A DNA stretch of 64,000 nucleotides from assembly GCA_903895855.1 (NCBI GenBank), contig CAITVN010000132.1, forward strand, positions 16,759 to 80,758, read 5' to 3'. Of this stretch, positions 9,014 through 18,191 are shown one piece after another. The position numbers and the translations under genes are program-made. The first letter of the stretch is position 1; every line of letters begins with the position of its first letter. The notes under the pieces are model-generated. The model was not told where the DNA came from and searched no databases. It was given only the letters and a program-made list of their open reading frames with translations. This DNA is from Oligoflexia bacterium (GTDB lineage Bacteria; Bdellovibrionota; UBA1018).

Positions 9014-9807
9014 GTCTTAATTCTCAATTTTTCACTTCGCTTGGTCGCGGCCAGAACCGCTTTAATCAATGTCACGCGCAGTTTACCTTCTTCAAGTGCC
9101 ATGAGGCCATCAATCGTGCAACCCGCCGGAGTAGTGACTTCGTCTTTCAGCGCCGCCGGATGAACCCCACGTTCGAGCACCATTTTCGAAGCACCCAGTA
9201 GCGTCTGTGCAGCAAGTAGCGTTGCAACCTCGCGACGTAATCCGACTTTGACTCCGGCCTCACTCAGCGCTTCGATCATTAAGAAAACATAGGCCGGACC
9301 ACAACCGCTGAGACCCGTCACTCCATCTAACAAACTTTCGTCAACCACAGCCGTTTTTCCGACCGTTTCAAAAAGCGCTTGAACTTTCTTAAGTGTGACG
9401 TCACTCACCCCAGGGGCCGGTGAAAAAACGGTCATGCCTTCGCGAATGATCGCAGGAGTATTTGGCATGGCCCTGATGATTGGCCCTTTAGAGCCAGAAA
9501 ATTCAATGAGTTGAGTAGTCGTAATTGAAGCGGCAATCGAAACCAAAACCTGATTTTGAGCTATCTGACCTCGAAGTTCACTCAACACGTTTTCAACTTG
9601 ATAAGGTTTTACCGCTAAAATAATGATCTCAGCGTTCTTACAGGCAGCCCGATTATCAGTGACCACTTTAATGCCTAAAGAAGCTGACAGCTCAGTGGCC
9701 TTTTCTTCATTTCGCACCGTTGCGACAATTGATAAATCTTTGAGACCAGAAAAACCTTTAACTAAGGCCTCTCCCATTTTTCCAAGTCCAACGACCGCTA
9801 CTTTCAT
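9010..9807 (-). CDS. proC: Pyrroline-5-carboxylate reductase
   Basis: A 265-residue enzyme for the last step of proline synthesis, reducing pyrroline-5-carboxylate with NAD(P)H in the cytoplasm. It starts with the Rossmann motif VAVVGLGKMGEALVKGF and has AVKPYQVENVL and RAMPNTPAIIREGMT. The dimer/active-site region reads DGVTGLSGCGPAYVFLMIEALSEAGVKVGL and ends with EVTTPAGCTIDGLMALEEG, all typical of ProC. The length is normal for the family. It is the third gene in the pyrG-kdsA-proC run, 6 bases after kdsA, though the three reactions belong to different pathways. Confidence 0.95.
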   Translation of the reverse strand: MKVAVVGLGKMGEALVKGFSGLKDLSIVATVRNEEKATELSASLGIKVVTDNRAACKNAEIIILAVKPYQVENVLSELRGQIAQNQVLVSIAASITTTQLIEFSGSKGPIIRAMPNTPAIIREGMTVFSPAPGVSDVTLKKVQALFETVGKTAVVDESLLDGVTGLSGCGPAYVFLMIEALSEAGVKVGLRREVATLLAAQTLLGASKMVLERGVHPAALKDEVTTPAGCTIDGLMALEEGKLRVTLIKAVLAATKRSEKLRIKT

Positions 9808-9813
9808 TTTGTG

Positions 9814-10680
9814 TTATTCTCCAGATTTCAAAAGTTTCGGCTGCGATGAAACCAATTGATTGATTTCTAACAACTGCCGAATAAACGCACCTGCACGATC
9901 GAGGTAAAAAGCATTGGGCCCGTCACTCTTAGCCTTCGAAGGCTCGGGGTGCACTTCTATAAAAATACCATTCGCTCCGGCCGCAACTGCAGCCCGCGCA
10001 AGCACTTCAATGTTCTCACGCTTACCACCGGTAGATTGTCCGCTTGGCCCTGCGCCTGGGGTCTGCACCGAATGGGTTGCATCATACATCACAGGCACTC
10101 CAGACTGCTGCATGACCGCGAAACCACTCATGTCGACGACCAACTGATTGTAGCCAAAACTCACGCCTCGTTCAGTGAGCCAGAACCGATTACCGGTCAG
10201 CAACTCAGGGGCGACCTCGCGAACTTTCTCGACAATATTTTTTGCATCCCAAGGCGCCAGAAATTGACCCTTTTTTACATTCAATTTTCGGCCTTTTCGC
10301 GCAGCCGCTTCGGCAGCTCCGACGACCAGGTCAGTCTGTCGGCAGAGAAATGCGGGTATTTGTAGCCAATCCAATGTTTCTGCGACTAAGCTCGCCTGAT
10401 CTGGGGTGTGAATGTCAGTCAGCACAGTCAAATCACAGTCGTGCTTCACACGATTCAAAATTTCTATTCCGCGCTCAATTCCTGGGCCACGAAATCCTTT
10501 GACCGAAGTGCGATTGGCTTTATCAAACGAAGCTTTAAACACAAACTCAATCGGTAATCCGGTTAGCTGCGACTTCAACTCGCGCGCAATCGACAGCGTC
10601 AAGCTCTCATCTTCGATCACACAGGGTCCGGCGACTACTAAGAAAGGTCGGCCAGTCATTGTCTTCAATTTTGTATTCAT
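9814..10680 (-). CDS. kdsA: 3-deoxy-D-manno-octulosonate 8-phosphate synthase
   Basis: A 288-residue class I DAHP/KDO8P-type synthase that condenses phosphoenolpyruvate with arabinose 5-phosphate to make KDO8P for the lipopolysaccharide core. Key blocks are VVAGPCVIEDE, VFKASFDKANRTS, KGFRGPGIERG, TDIHTPDQA, QIPAFLCRQTDL, NVKKGQFLAPWD, the end block VMYDATHSVQTPGAG and FIEVHPEP. The ATG at 10680 has a GAGGA ribosome binding site between it and the downstream copy of the tandem hairpin. Its presence implies an LPS-bearing outer membrane. Pairing with pyrG suits CMP-KDO synthesis, which needs CTP. Confidence 0.95.
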   Translation of the reverse strand: MNTKLKTMTGRPFLVVAGPCVIEDESLTLSIARELKSQLTGLPIEFVFKASFDKANRTSVKGFRGPGIERGIEILNRVKHDCDLTVLTDIHTPDQASLVAETLDWLQIPAFLCRQTDLVVGAAEAAARKGRKLNVKKGQFLAPWDAKNIVEKVREVAPELLTGNRFWLTERGVSFGYNQLVVDMSGFAVMQQSGVPVMYDATHSVQTPGAGPSGQSTGGKRENIEVLARAAVAAGANGIFIEVHPEPSKAKSDGPNAFYLDRAGAFIRQLLEINQLVSSQPKLLKSGE

Positions 10681-10692
10681 CTAAATTTTCCT

Positions 10693-10739
10693 CAGACGCC
10701 CGGTAGGCGTCATTCTATTTCAGACGCCCGGTAGGCGTC
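10693..10739. repeat. Tandem 19-bp hairpin repeat at the pyrG-kdsA junction
   Basis: A 19-bp unit, CAGACGCCCGGTAGGCGTC, occurs twice (10693-10711 and 10721-10739) with 9 bases between. Each unit is itself an inverted repeat (GACGCC, 5-base loop, GGCGTC). The copy nearer pyrG holds the last codons and the stop of pyrG; the other sits between pyrG and the kdsA ribosome binding site. No T-run follows, so it is not a standard terminator. It may have arisen by duplication of the gene end and could adjust expression of kdsA. Confidence 0.75.
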
Positions 10740-12378
10740 TTTGCTGCCCTTTTGTTGCCTCTTTTGAAGCCCTAATGAAAGAGTGAAACAACGGATGCGG
10801 TGACAGTGGCCGACTCAGCAACTCAGGATGAAACTGACATCCCAAGAACCAACGATGATTGGGAAGTTCGACCATTTCAACTAGTTCTGCACCATTTGAT
10901 CCGATCCATTTACCCGATACCACCAACCCTTTTTCTTCAAGCGTCGGCCTAAATTCATTATTCACCTCATAGCGGTGCCGATGTCTTTCAGAAATTTGGG
11001 GTTTGCCGTAAGCCTCAAATGCCTTCGTTACTTTTCCATTTTGCTTATTTAAAATATGACACTGATAAGCACCCAGGCGCATCGTGCCGCCTTTTTCTTT
11101 GACTTCTTTTTGACTTTCCATCAGGTCAATCACATTTTGATTCCCATCGGCACGAAACTCGGCCGAATGCGCAGTTTTCAATCCGCAAATATTTCTAGCA
11201 AATTCGATCACGGCCAATTGCATGCCGAGGCAAATTCCAAAAAATGGCAATCCCTCTTCTCTGGCATAGCGAATCGCTTCAATTTTTCCTTCAATACCTC
11301 GTTCGCCAAAGCCCCCCGGAACCAAGATGCCATCGACCGATTTCAGCGGAGTCAAATCTCCGGTCTTTTCGATTTCTTCGCTATCGATATAAACCATGTT
11401 CACGCGAACGTCATTTGAGACCCCACCGTGAATCAGTGCCTCAGAAAGCGATTTGTAGCTGTCGCGCCAATCGGTGTATTTGCCCACAATGCCGATAGAA
11501 ACTTCGCCTTTCGGTTTCTGAATCTTTTCGACCATCTTTTTCCACGCAGACAGATCTGGTCGGGCGGTCCAAATACCTAAGTGTTCAACCACTTTTTCAT
11601 CGAGACCCTCTTCATGAAAATACAGGGGCACCTCATAAATACTCGAAACGTCGATTGCACTAAACACATGGTCTGCTGACAAGTTACAGAATAAACCTAT
11701 TTTCTCTTTAACTTCTTTCGGAAGATGGCGATCTGAGCGACAGAGCAAGATATCAGGCTGAATTCCAATTTCTCGAAGTTCTTTCACGCTGTGCTGAGTT
11801 GGCTTAGTCTTCAACTCACCAGCAGCTGCGATAAACGGCACTAAGGTCAAGTGAACAAATAGGCAGTTCTGAGGGCCCAACTCGACGCGCATTTGCCTGA
11901 TCGCTTCTAAGAATGGCAAACTCTCGATATCACCAACGGTGCCTCCCACTTCTATGATCGTCAGGTCAATGTCTGCGCTGGCATCATGAATGTGGCTTTT
12001 GATCTCGTCTGTGATGTGAGGAATGACCTGTACCGTCTTACCCAGGTAACCGCCCGCACGCTCGCGACGAATGACCGCGTCGTAAATTCTACCTGTCGTA
12101 AAACTATTTTTTCGCGAAAAATGAGCGTTCTGCACAAATCGCGAGTAATGACCCAAATCTAAGTCAGTTTCTGCACCATCATCGAGAACAAAGACTTCAC
12201 CATGTTGAAGCGGACTCATCGTTCCCGGATCGACATTCAAGTAGGGATCCATTTTTATCATGGTCACCTTGATACCGCGGGCTTCCATCAACATTCCAAT
12301 CGATGCGGCACTGATGCCCTTGCCAATTGAAGACAAGACGCCACCCGTCACGAATATCATTTTTTTTGCTTTAGCCAC
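10720..12378 (-). CDS. pyrG: CTP synthase
   Basis: A roughly 552-residue enzyme making CTP from UTP, ATP and glutamine. The synthase domain begins [20 protein letters not shown] and includes [16 protein letters not shown] and [11 protein letters not shown]. The glutamine amidotransferase domain follows, with the cysteine nucleophile in [12 protein letters not shown] and a CQFHPEL block near the end. The start is between the GTG at 12378, about 7 bases after AAGGGGT, and the ATG at 12360, which begins at the conserved part. I chose the GTG. The final codons and stop lie inside a hairpin repeat. It appears to be the first gene of pyrG-kdsA-proC, preceded by a gene-free stretch. Confidence 0.95.
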   Translation of the reverse strand: MAKAKKMIFVTGGVLSSIGKGISAASIGMLMEARGIKVTMIKMDPYLNVDPGTMSPLQHGEVFVLDDGAETDLDLGHYSRFVQNAHFSRKNSFTTGRIYDAVIRRERAGGYLGKTVQVIPHITDEIKSHIHDASADIDLTIIEVGGTVGDIESLPFLEAIRQMRVELGPQNCLFVHLTLVPFIAAAGELKTKPTQHSVKELREIGIQPDILLCRSDRHLPKEVKEKIGLFCNLSADHVFSAIDVSSIYEVPLYFHEEGLDEKVVEHLGIWTARPDLSAWKKMVEKIQKPKGEVSIGIVGKYTDWRDSYKSLSEALIHGGVSNDVRVNMVYIDSEEIEKTGDLTPLKSVDGILVPGGFGERGIEGKIEAIRYAREEGLPFFGICLGMQLAVIEFARNICGLKTAHSAEFRADGNQNVIDLMESQKEVKEKGGTMRLGAYQCHILNKQNGKVTKAFEAYGKPQISERHRHRYEVNNEFRPTLEEKGLVVSGKWIGSNGAELVEMVELPNHRWFLGCQFHPELLSRPLSPHPLFHSFIRASKEATKGQQRRLPGV

Positions 12379-12861
12379 TCGCACACCCCTTCATCGAACT
12401 TTTAACCTACCTAAATTGGGATTCGCAGATAAAACTCAAAAAACCTTGAAGTTTGTCGCCAGAGTGAATTCCCAAAAAGACGCTAGGCGAAACAAAACTC
12501 TCACCACGCCCATGGGTTTTCAGTTTAGAAGTTAAGCCAAGTTGAATCAAGGAATTAAGATTTTAATGAGTGAGGTTTTCTGTTTGACAAGCTTTGAACA
12601 CTTGTGAAGGGCTCAGCTCTAGCGGGTATCGGTTTTTTAGATTCGGGTGTGGATATTTCTCAATTTTTTGCGACTCTTGCGAGGCAGGATGCCGAAAGCA
12701 AGAGAACACGATGTTTGCAGAGCAAAAAATTGAGAAATATCCACACCCGAATCTAAAAAACCGATACCCGATACAAAGGCGAGGACGTCTTTGTCAAAGC
12801 TCTTCAAATACCTGGGTAGAAAATCAGGTACGACCTAGTCAGATCTCTTTGCAAGAATCAC
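12379..12861. other. 483-bp gene-free region holding a large inverted repeat
   Basis: No credible coding sequence is seen here. It lies between the pyrG start and the end of the phosphoesterase gene, both on the minus strand, so it should hold the phosphoesterase terminator and the pyrG promoter. Its centre is the perfect inverted repeat at 12623-12770. An outer pair, TTTGACAA at 12583-12590 and TTGTCAAA at 12791-12798, is also inverted about it. I could not identify a convincing pyrG promoter. Confidence 0.6.
12623..12770. repeat. Perfect 49-bp inverted repeat with a 50-bp centre
   Basis: Bases 12623-12671 are the exact reverse complement of 12722-12770, with no mismatch over 49 bp. The left arm begins CGGGTATCGG and ends ATTTTTTGC. 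The 50-bp centre holds a second small inverted repeat, CTCTTGC at 12674-12680 against GCAAGAG at 12698-12704. Transcribed either way, this would fold into one very long stem. There is no transposase, no obvious target duplication next to the arms, and no T-run suited to a simple terminator. It could be a small mobile repeat, a structured RNA or a replication-related hairpin. Confidence 0.9.
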
Positions 12862-13956
12862 TTAGAGAACATCTGTTTCGGGCTTCCAGCGCCCCTTCCA
12901 CTCTTTGAGTTGAGCTTTAGTTGTTTTTTCGCCGGCCTGCTGTTCGCTGTCGTGGGTTTCAGCCAAAACGTAGGTCAGCCTTGTGCGGGTACCGTAATCA
13001 CTGAGATCAAGACTGGTCACTTCACTCCAAGTGCCTTCATTGATGTAGAGCTTACCTTCTTTATGCTGGCGAAACCTCAGTATGTGGGTATGCCCAAAAA
13101 TGACGATATGCAGGTCGGGTCTAGAATCTAGAATTTTCATGGCGACTTTGTCGTAATTCGGATAGATGGTGACTTCTTTCAAAAGCGCAAACGTGTTCTG
13201 AACCCCACCTCGAACCTGAAATCGGTTCTTAAAGAGTAAAGTCTGAAAAACAAAGTTGAGAGCCACCCCCACGGTCTTTAGGCTCCAAAAAAAATCGTGA
13301 AGGAACGCCCACCTGACGAAGGTCTGAAATGGCCTTGTTTTGTCGATATGCGGCCGTTGTTGCTTGATTTTCGGCAAACAGACCGCCACAAATTGCGAAC
13401 CCCAGGGCAAATTGAGTACCGGTTCAGGAAGCCCCCTGGTTAAAAAAGGCCGATTCGGATCAAACCGCGCAAACCCTTCATACTGCTGGCCGTGCTCAAC
13501 GTAAATTCCGTCAAACTCGTAAGAAATATCTCGAAATTCGATATGAGCTTCGCACACTTCTTTCAAGAAAGCTCTGGGCTGATCCCAGAGCATTCCCACA
13601 TCGTGATTGCCAACCACGTAAACCAGTGATTTACCGGGCTGCTTAACAAATACTCGAAGTGCCTCAAAAAACTCTGGGTGCCCTTTGACGATTCGCTGCA
13701 AATTTCTGACCACACTTCGCTCAGTAATCAAGTGCGTGTGCACCCCAAAGGTATCCATTTGGAGCAGGTCAAAAATATCGCCGTTTAAGATGAGCTCAAC
13801 CGGTACCGTCGCGTAGTCTCCCGATGAGTAGTACTGTAAAAATTCTGAAAATTCGCGGTCATGAATAAAGTCTTCTAGAATATTCTTAGTTCGATCACTG
13901 AGGTATCGACCACGGCTCAAATGCAAATCGCTCACAATCAATCGAATCCGATTCAT
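12862..13956 (-). CDS. Calcineurin-like metallophosphoesterase (UDP-diacylglucosamine hydrolase-like)
   Basis: A 364-residue cytoplasmic-type phosphoesterase. The two-metal site motifs appear in order: VSDLHLSRG (DxH, residues 9-11), LNGDIFDLL (GDxxD), YVVGNHDVGML (GNHD) and FGHTHILRF (GHxH) near residue 290. This set is typical of the calcineurin-like superfamily, and the pattern is closest to LpxH-type enzymes of lipid A synthesis. The protein is over 100 residues longer than E. coli LpxH, with a middle section containing hydrophobic stretches (FVRWAFLHDFFWSLKTVGVALNFVF) that could contact the membrane. The real substrate is unknown. The gene overlaps the diguanylate cyclase gene by 4 bases (ATGA), so the two are probably co-expressed. 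Confidence 0.75.
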   Translation of the reverse strand: MNRIRLIVSDLHLSRGRYLSDRTKNILEDFIHDREFSEFLQYYSSGDYATVPVELILNGDIFDLLQMDTFGVHTHLITERSVVRNLQRIVKGHPEFFEALRVFVKQPGKSLVYVVGNHDVGMLWDQPRAFLKEVCEAHIEFRDISYEFDGIYVEHGQQYEGFARFDPNRPFLTRGLPEPVLNLPWGSQFVAVCLPKIKQQRPHIDKTRPFQTFVRWAFLHDFFWSLKTVGVALNFVFQTLLFKNRFQVRGGVQNTFALLKEVTIYPNYDKVAMKILDSRPDLHIVIFGHTHILRFRQHKEGKLYINEGTWSEVTSLDLSDYGTRTRLTYVLAETHDSEQQAGEKTTKAQLKEWKGRWKPETDVL

Positions 13957-15350
13957 TGCAATGTCAACCCCATTGGGGCTTCTGTACCTGATACGACAAC
14001 GCTATTTCGAGAGGTGATTTTCGCGCCATACATGGCTTTGTCAGCAGCCTCTAAAATTTCATTTTTCGAAAGTGCATGTAACCCAAACACTGAAACACCA
14101 ATCGAGACCGTGATTTTTAAACGCAACCCGCCTTCTGCCTCAAAAATCGTCTCTTCGACCATTCTTCGAATGCGTTCAGCCGCACCAAAACTAGATGAGA
14201 TGTCACTTTGCGGAAGTATGGCAATAAACTCATCGCCACCGTACCTAAACACCAAATCTGACTCGCGCAGACTTTTTTTGAGTTTCTCTGCGAGCTTTTT
14301 TAGTAGCTCAGTGCCAATGCGATGACCGTGCTGATCATTTACTTTTTTGAAATGATCAATATCGACAAAAAGCACAGAAAATGACTGTTGTTTGACTGCA
14401 TAGTTTTCAATTTCGCGATCAAGAATACGATCGAGGTATCGGGTGTTGTTCAGCCCGGTCACTTCATCAATCCAAACCAATGACTTGAAACCAGATAGTT
14501 TCTCAAACACTTCACCCGCCGCTTCAACTTGACTTTTGAGCATGCGAACTCTCAATTCAAACTCATCGCCGAGCTCTGCCATTTCGGGCGACAGTACGAC
14601 AAACGAAAGGTATTTCTGCGTACCCATCTTAAAACGGCACACAAAGAGCGCCGGGGTTAACAACCCCTTATTAATTGTTTTTTGAACCTGACCTTTTTCA
14701 AACTGAGAAAAGGGCTTCAAAACTTCGAGGGTGACATTGAGAAGATCATCGAGCACCCTCTGTTCATCGGGCTGATTCGATTCATCACTACCCTCAAAAA
14801 TAAATTTTTCTGGCATCGATTCTTCTGTTAGCTGCTCAAAGACTCGCACAATTGGCGAATGCAACTCAGAAGAAAGGTACTGGCTAATCAAACGCACAAA
14901 ATGAGTCGGTTCATCGCAAACAGACAACGCATGACAAACCTGAAAAAGGCGCAAGAATTTAGCACTATCTGAATTGTCTAGAGTCTGCCCTTTCTTACTC
15001 AATGTCTTCTTAACAACTAGCTGAAGGCTTTGCGGGTTAAATGGACGCCTAAAGTAATGAGCCGCACCTTTTTGAATCGCTTCGACCGCCTCTTCAACTG
15101 AGGGTTCAGAAGAGATCACCACCACGCTCATCATTGGATTGACTCGCCTAATTTTTTCGAGAACCTCAATGCGCTGTTTAGTATCTAAAATGGCGCAAGA
15201 ATAGCTTAACTTAACTAAGCTTGTGAGCGAAGTATCTAGTGAACCAATCCAATCAACGTGCTCTGCCTCGATCTCAAGCAAGAGTTCGCGCAGAAGGTCT
15301 GTTTCTAAAGAATCATCACAAACGATGAGTATTCGATTTTCAAGTGCCAT
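13953..15350 (-). CDS. Response regulator with a GGDEF (diguanylate cyclase) domain
   Basis: A 465-residue soluble signalling protein. An N-terminal receiver (about 1-125) has RILIVCDDS, the phosphorylatable Asp56 in CAILDTKQR, the serine in VVVISSE and the lysine-equivalent region YFRRPFNP, where an arginine replaces the usual lysine. A central region of about 170 residues could be a divergent GAF-like sensor. The C-terminal GGDEF domain has GGDEF at about residues 371-375 and the RESD inhibitory site (RxxD) about five residues before it, so it is probably an active, product-inhibited c-di-GMP synthase. It sits between the pseudo-receiver/coiled-coil gene (10 bases upstream) and the phosphoesterase gene (4-base overlap). 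Confidence 0.85.
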   Translation of the reverse strand: MALENRILIVCDDSLETDLLRELLLEIEAEHVDWIGSLDTSLTSLVKLSYSCAILDTKQRIEVLEKIRRVNPMMSVVVISSEPSVEEAVEAIQKGAAHYFRRPFNPQSLQLVVKKTLSKKGQTLDNSDSAKFLRLFQVCHALSVCDEPTHFVRLISQYLSSELHSPIVRVFEQLTEESMPEKFIFEGSDESNQPDEQRVLDDLLNVTLEVLKPFSQFEKGQVQKTINKGLLTPALFVCRFKMGTQKYLSFVVLSPEMAELGDEFELRVRMLKSQVEAAGEVFEKLSGFKSLVWIDEVTGLNNTRYLDRILDREIENYAVKQQSFSVLFVDIDHFKKVNDQHGHRIGTELLKKLAEKLKKSLRESDLVFRYGGDEFIAILPQSDISSSFGAAERIRRMVEETIFEAEGGLRLKITVSIGVSVFGLHALSKNEILEAADKAMYGAKITSRNSVVVSGTEAPMGLTLQ

Positions 15351-15359
15351 ACGATGTTT

Positions 15360-17189
15360 TTAAGAAGCTCTTTTTATGCCCAAAGCTTCTCGCTCTGCTG
15401 TTTCTACCTGATTTTGATCAAGTATTCCACCAGCAACCTTCACCGCCTGGGTAACCCTAATGATTCTCTCACGCAAGTGAGCGTTGAGTTCTTTTTCACG
15501 GTTATACTGGTCTTGCAAGAGGTCCATGTTGAACTCGAGAAGGTCAATCTTGCGTTTGAGTTCAATGATCTTTGTTTCTCTCGCGGTTAGCAACGCTTCA
15601 GAGTCTTTTCTGATGATTTCAAGCCGATTTTCGAGTTCTTTCTCACGCACTCGAATTTTTCGAATATCAATTCTGACGCGCTCTTTGATTTTTTCAACTT
15701 CTGCCAGCGCTTCTTTGACTTGAGTTTCAAGTACTTTAGCTTTGTCTGCCTTTGACTGCGCCTCGAATTCGGCTTGTGAAAGCTTTTTCTCAAAGACTTC
15801 AGTCTGCATCATCATTTTGAGGTCGAAGTCGCTCAATTGCTTTGTTTTTTCTTCTAATTCATAGCCAATACTGGCTGACTTCGCTTTTTCACCTGAAATC
15901 TGCTCTTCAAGCTGACTCACTCTAGCTGTAGCTGACTTGAGTTGCATAGCAAGACTGGCCACATCTTGCTCGCGCAGTAAAAGATAATGTTTGAGAGTTT
16001 CTTGGTCTGGAGTCTTCGAGGCGCCACCTGGAATGATCGAGTCACCAATAGGCTGGGGCATCGTAAAACTGCCCCGTTGAGCCACGTCACGCCTTTCTTC
16101 TTCACTCGGCCCCGACTTGAGTACCGATCCCACTGGTCCAGGTGCAAAGAGATAGGGCATCTCTTCTTGCGCCAAATGATCACCTCTCAAGTCGTCTGGC
16201 AAATTTTCGTTCGACTCCTGAGAAGACTCTTGACCCTCACCACTCAACTCAGCGGTTGGGGGATCACTCGGCACTCCCAGTGAAAAAAGATTTTCAGGGT
16301 TCACAGCTAGTTCAGCAACAGTTCCTGGCGATTCAAAAACGGGTGTTTCAAGGGCAAATTCAACCGGCGTTATCGGCAAAGCGGCTTCGATAGGTTCTTG
16401 TGGCTGAGCAGTCTCACGATCAACCGTCTGTTCTAACATCAAGGTGCCACCATCTGAGGCACCAATTGAGCCGATTTCAAGCCCGCTCGATTCAGTTGAG
16501 TGACTGCCTGCTGACTGACTAGCTGACTGATCGTTAAATCCTAAATCAAGTTCGAGTCCAGAGTCGTTATCACCGGTGGCAGGTTGAGACGCTACCTCCG
16601 GGACTACTGACGGGGCAACTGGCGACGAAACTGAAGAGGCATCGTGTCCCGGCATCTCGAGTTGAATGCTCAGGTCACCGACCGCCGGCAAAAAACTAGA
16701 ATTCGTGTGCACCGATGTGCCGTCTTCGAGAACGACACCTGGCGGATTGGCCGCCACGTCGCTAGATCCGTGAACGGGCCTAAACTGAGTGCCCAATACC
16801 CCCTCTAAGAGTTGGGTCAGTTCACCGATCGAGAACGGATATTTTAAGTACGCATTGACTCCATCAACAGACGTTTGATGCCCGGCAAATTCTGAGTCGG
16901 CCCATTTCTCTGAAGTTAAAATGATTGGCAAATCAGCCTGAACGGTGTCTTTTTTTAGCTTCGAAATGAGCCCAAGAGTCGATACCCCTTGCTGCGCCGA
17001 TTCAGACACACCTTCGCGGTGTAGAATGGCCAGATCAACTGTTTTTCCGTGAAGCTGAAGCATTTGAAAAGCTTCATTCGCGTCACCGGGCTGCAAAATA
17101 GCCGCGCCTTGTGAGCGCAATGCGACGAGTACTTCGTGCTCTGCGTCGAAATGTGGGTTTAAAACCAGAATCTTCATCACAAGACTCAT
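15360..17189 (-). CDS. Pseudo-receiver protein with low-complexity linker and coiled coil (FrzS/AglZ-like architecture)
   Basis: A 609-residue protein with three parts. Residues 1-130 look like a response-regulator receiver (MKILVLNPHFDAEHEV, LPIILTSEKWADSEF, NAYLKYPFSIGEL). The phosphoacceptor aspartate is replaced: VDLAILHREG has His57 where the Asp should be. Residues about 140-380 are a Pro/Ser/Glu-rich, low-complexity linker. Residues about 390-580 are a long coiled coil full of Glu, Lys and Leu heptads. Receiver plus long coiled coil is the layout of the Myxococcus motility proteins FrzS and AglZ, which act at the cell poles; homology is not shown here. Starts at 17189 or at the ATG 12 bases later are both possible. 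It is divergent from the bactofilin pair and upstream of the diguanylate cyclase gene. Confidence 0.7.
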   Translation of the reverse strand: MSLVMKILVLNPHFDAEHEVLVALRSQGAAILQPGDANEAFQMLQLHGKTVDLAILHREGVSESAQQGVSTLGLISKLKKDTVQADLPIILTSEKWADSEFAGHQTSVDGVNAYLKYPFSIGELTQLLEGVLGTQFRPVHGSSDVAANPPGVVLEDGTSVHTNSSFLPAVGDLSIQLEMPGHDASSVSSPVAPSVVPEVASQPATGDNDSGLELDLGFNDQSASQSAGSHSTESSGLEIGSIGASDGGTLMLEQTVDRETAQPQEPIEAALPITPVEFALETPVFESPGTVAELAVNPENLFSLGVPSDPPTAELSGEGQESSQESNENLPDDLRGDHLAQEEMPYLFAPGPVGSVLKSGPSEEERRDVAQRGSFTMPQPIGDSIIPGGASKTPDQETLKHYLLLREQDVASLAMQLKSATARVSQLEEQISGEKAKSASIGYELEEKTKQLSDFDLKMMMQTEVFEKKLSQAEFEAQSKADKAKVLETQVKEALAEVEKIKERVRIDIRKIRVREKELENRLEIIRKDSEALLTARETKIIELKRKIDLLEFNMDLLQDQYNREKELNAHLRERIIRVTQAVKVAGGILDQNQVETAEREALGIKRAS

Positions 17190-17285
17190 CGGCTACTCAA
17201 AGCACAAAATTTAGGTCATTTGAGATAGAAAACTGACACCACAAATTGACAGCGCATCAACCCCTCGGATAAACTCATCGACACA

Positions 17286-18191
17286 TTGAAGAACTCTGCA
17301 AAGTCTCTAAAAATACCAAATCTGTTAAAACTGAACCAGAAACTGACCGTAGCGGTCTTCAAGGACAACCTTCCTCCACGTACTTTTGATATTTCGCTGA
17401 GATGGTTTGACCGGCTCGGCTATCTTGCTCTCGCCATTTCTTTGACGATCGTTGGACTAATCTACGTGTCTTCACATTACTATTTTGAAAATTTGCGAAA
17501 CTCTCCGGGAAAAGTTCGCTCAATTGAATCACAAATTTCTGAACTCAGAGCTGAAAAAATCAAATTGCAAGCAGAACTTGAGAAAGCTCAAACTCAACCA
17601 GTGGCGATCCCGAACAGCCCAGCAGCCCAACCCTCCCAAGCTGCCGGCCAGTTGCAGGACCTCTCACTGGGAGCGTCGGCCCCACCACCTGGGCCTATCA
17701 TCGCTCACCTTTCTGGAATCAATTACAATCAACTCAACTCACTGCAACTCCTCTCTGCCGCAGACGGCTCGTTTCCCGACCCTTCGACATTAAAATTTCA
17801 ACTGGTTCAGCCGAAAGCCCGCTGGAACGGCAAACTTCTCAACTTCAAATACGCGGTCCAGTACGCCAAAGATGACGGCGGGAATCAACAAGGAAGAATC
17901 ATCATCTTAGCCCGAGGAAAAGATCAATTCTTCGTGCATCCAAAAGGCAGTATTCAAATAGGAACCGCAGGGCCGTGGCTCGCCTCTGAAAAAGGAGAAT
18001 ACTTTAGCGTAAGCCGATATCGTGAGGGCCAAGCGCAGTTTGGTCCGGCAATATCAACTTCTTCAATTGAAGAAATCTGGATCTTATTTTTTGATTTAGA
18101 AAAACACCTACTTAAAATCGAGTCAGTTCCTGTTTCGGCGACCCCAGCCAAAGGTCAGGTCGATGACTCACCGGAAGAGCCCAATGAATAA
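17286..18191 (+). CDS. Bactofilin-associated inner-membrane protein, hypothetical
   Basis: A 301-residue protein I do not recognise. A short cytoplasmic N-terminus is followed by one transmembrane segment at about 44-66 (LGYLALAISLTIVGLIYVSS) and a coiled coil (IESQISELRAEKIKLQAELEKA). Then come a Pro/Ala-rich linker and a periplasmic beta-rich domain of about 150 residues that ends in an acidic tail. The start is a TTG at 17286 with no clear ribosome binding site; no ATG lies ahead of the membrane segment. The gene overlaps the bactofilin gene by 8 bases, so the two are probably coupled. In other bacteria, bactofilin partners are often periplasmic M23 peptidases, but no HxxxD or HxH zinc motif is visible here. 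Confidence 0.65.
   Translation: MKNSAKSLKIPNLLKLNQKLTVAVFKDNLPPRTFDISLRWFDRLGYLALAISLTIVGLIYVSSHYYFENLRNSPGKVRSIESQISELRAEKIKLQAELEKAQTQPVAIPNSPAAQPSQAAGQLQDLSLGASAPPPGPIIAHLSGINYNQLNSLQLLSAADGSFPDPSTLKFQLVQPKARWNGKLLNFKYAVQYAKDDGGNQQGRIIILARGKDQFFVHPKGSIQIGTAGPWLASEKGEYFSVSRYREGQAQFGPAISTSSIEEIWILFFDLEKHLLKIESVPVSATPAKGQVDDSPEEPNE

Noticed and set aside
10693..10739. Rho-independent terminator between pyrG and kdsA
   Set aside because: Stems are only 6 bp and no T-run follows in the direction of transcription; kdsA has its own ribosome binding site right after.
12623..12770. Insertion sequence or retron-type element
   Set aside because: The arms are terminal-repeat-like, but no transposase, reverse transcriptase or target duplication is present nearby, so a named mobile element is not supported.
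12594..12908. Open frame of about 104 codons through the inverted repeat
   Set aside because: Its sequence is largely the repeat arms read through, it has no ribosome binding site or family resemblance, and the stem explains the openness.
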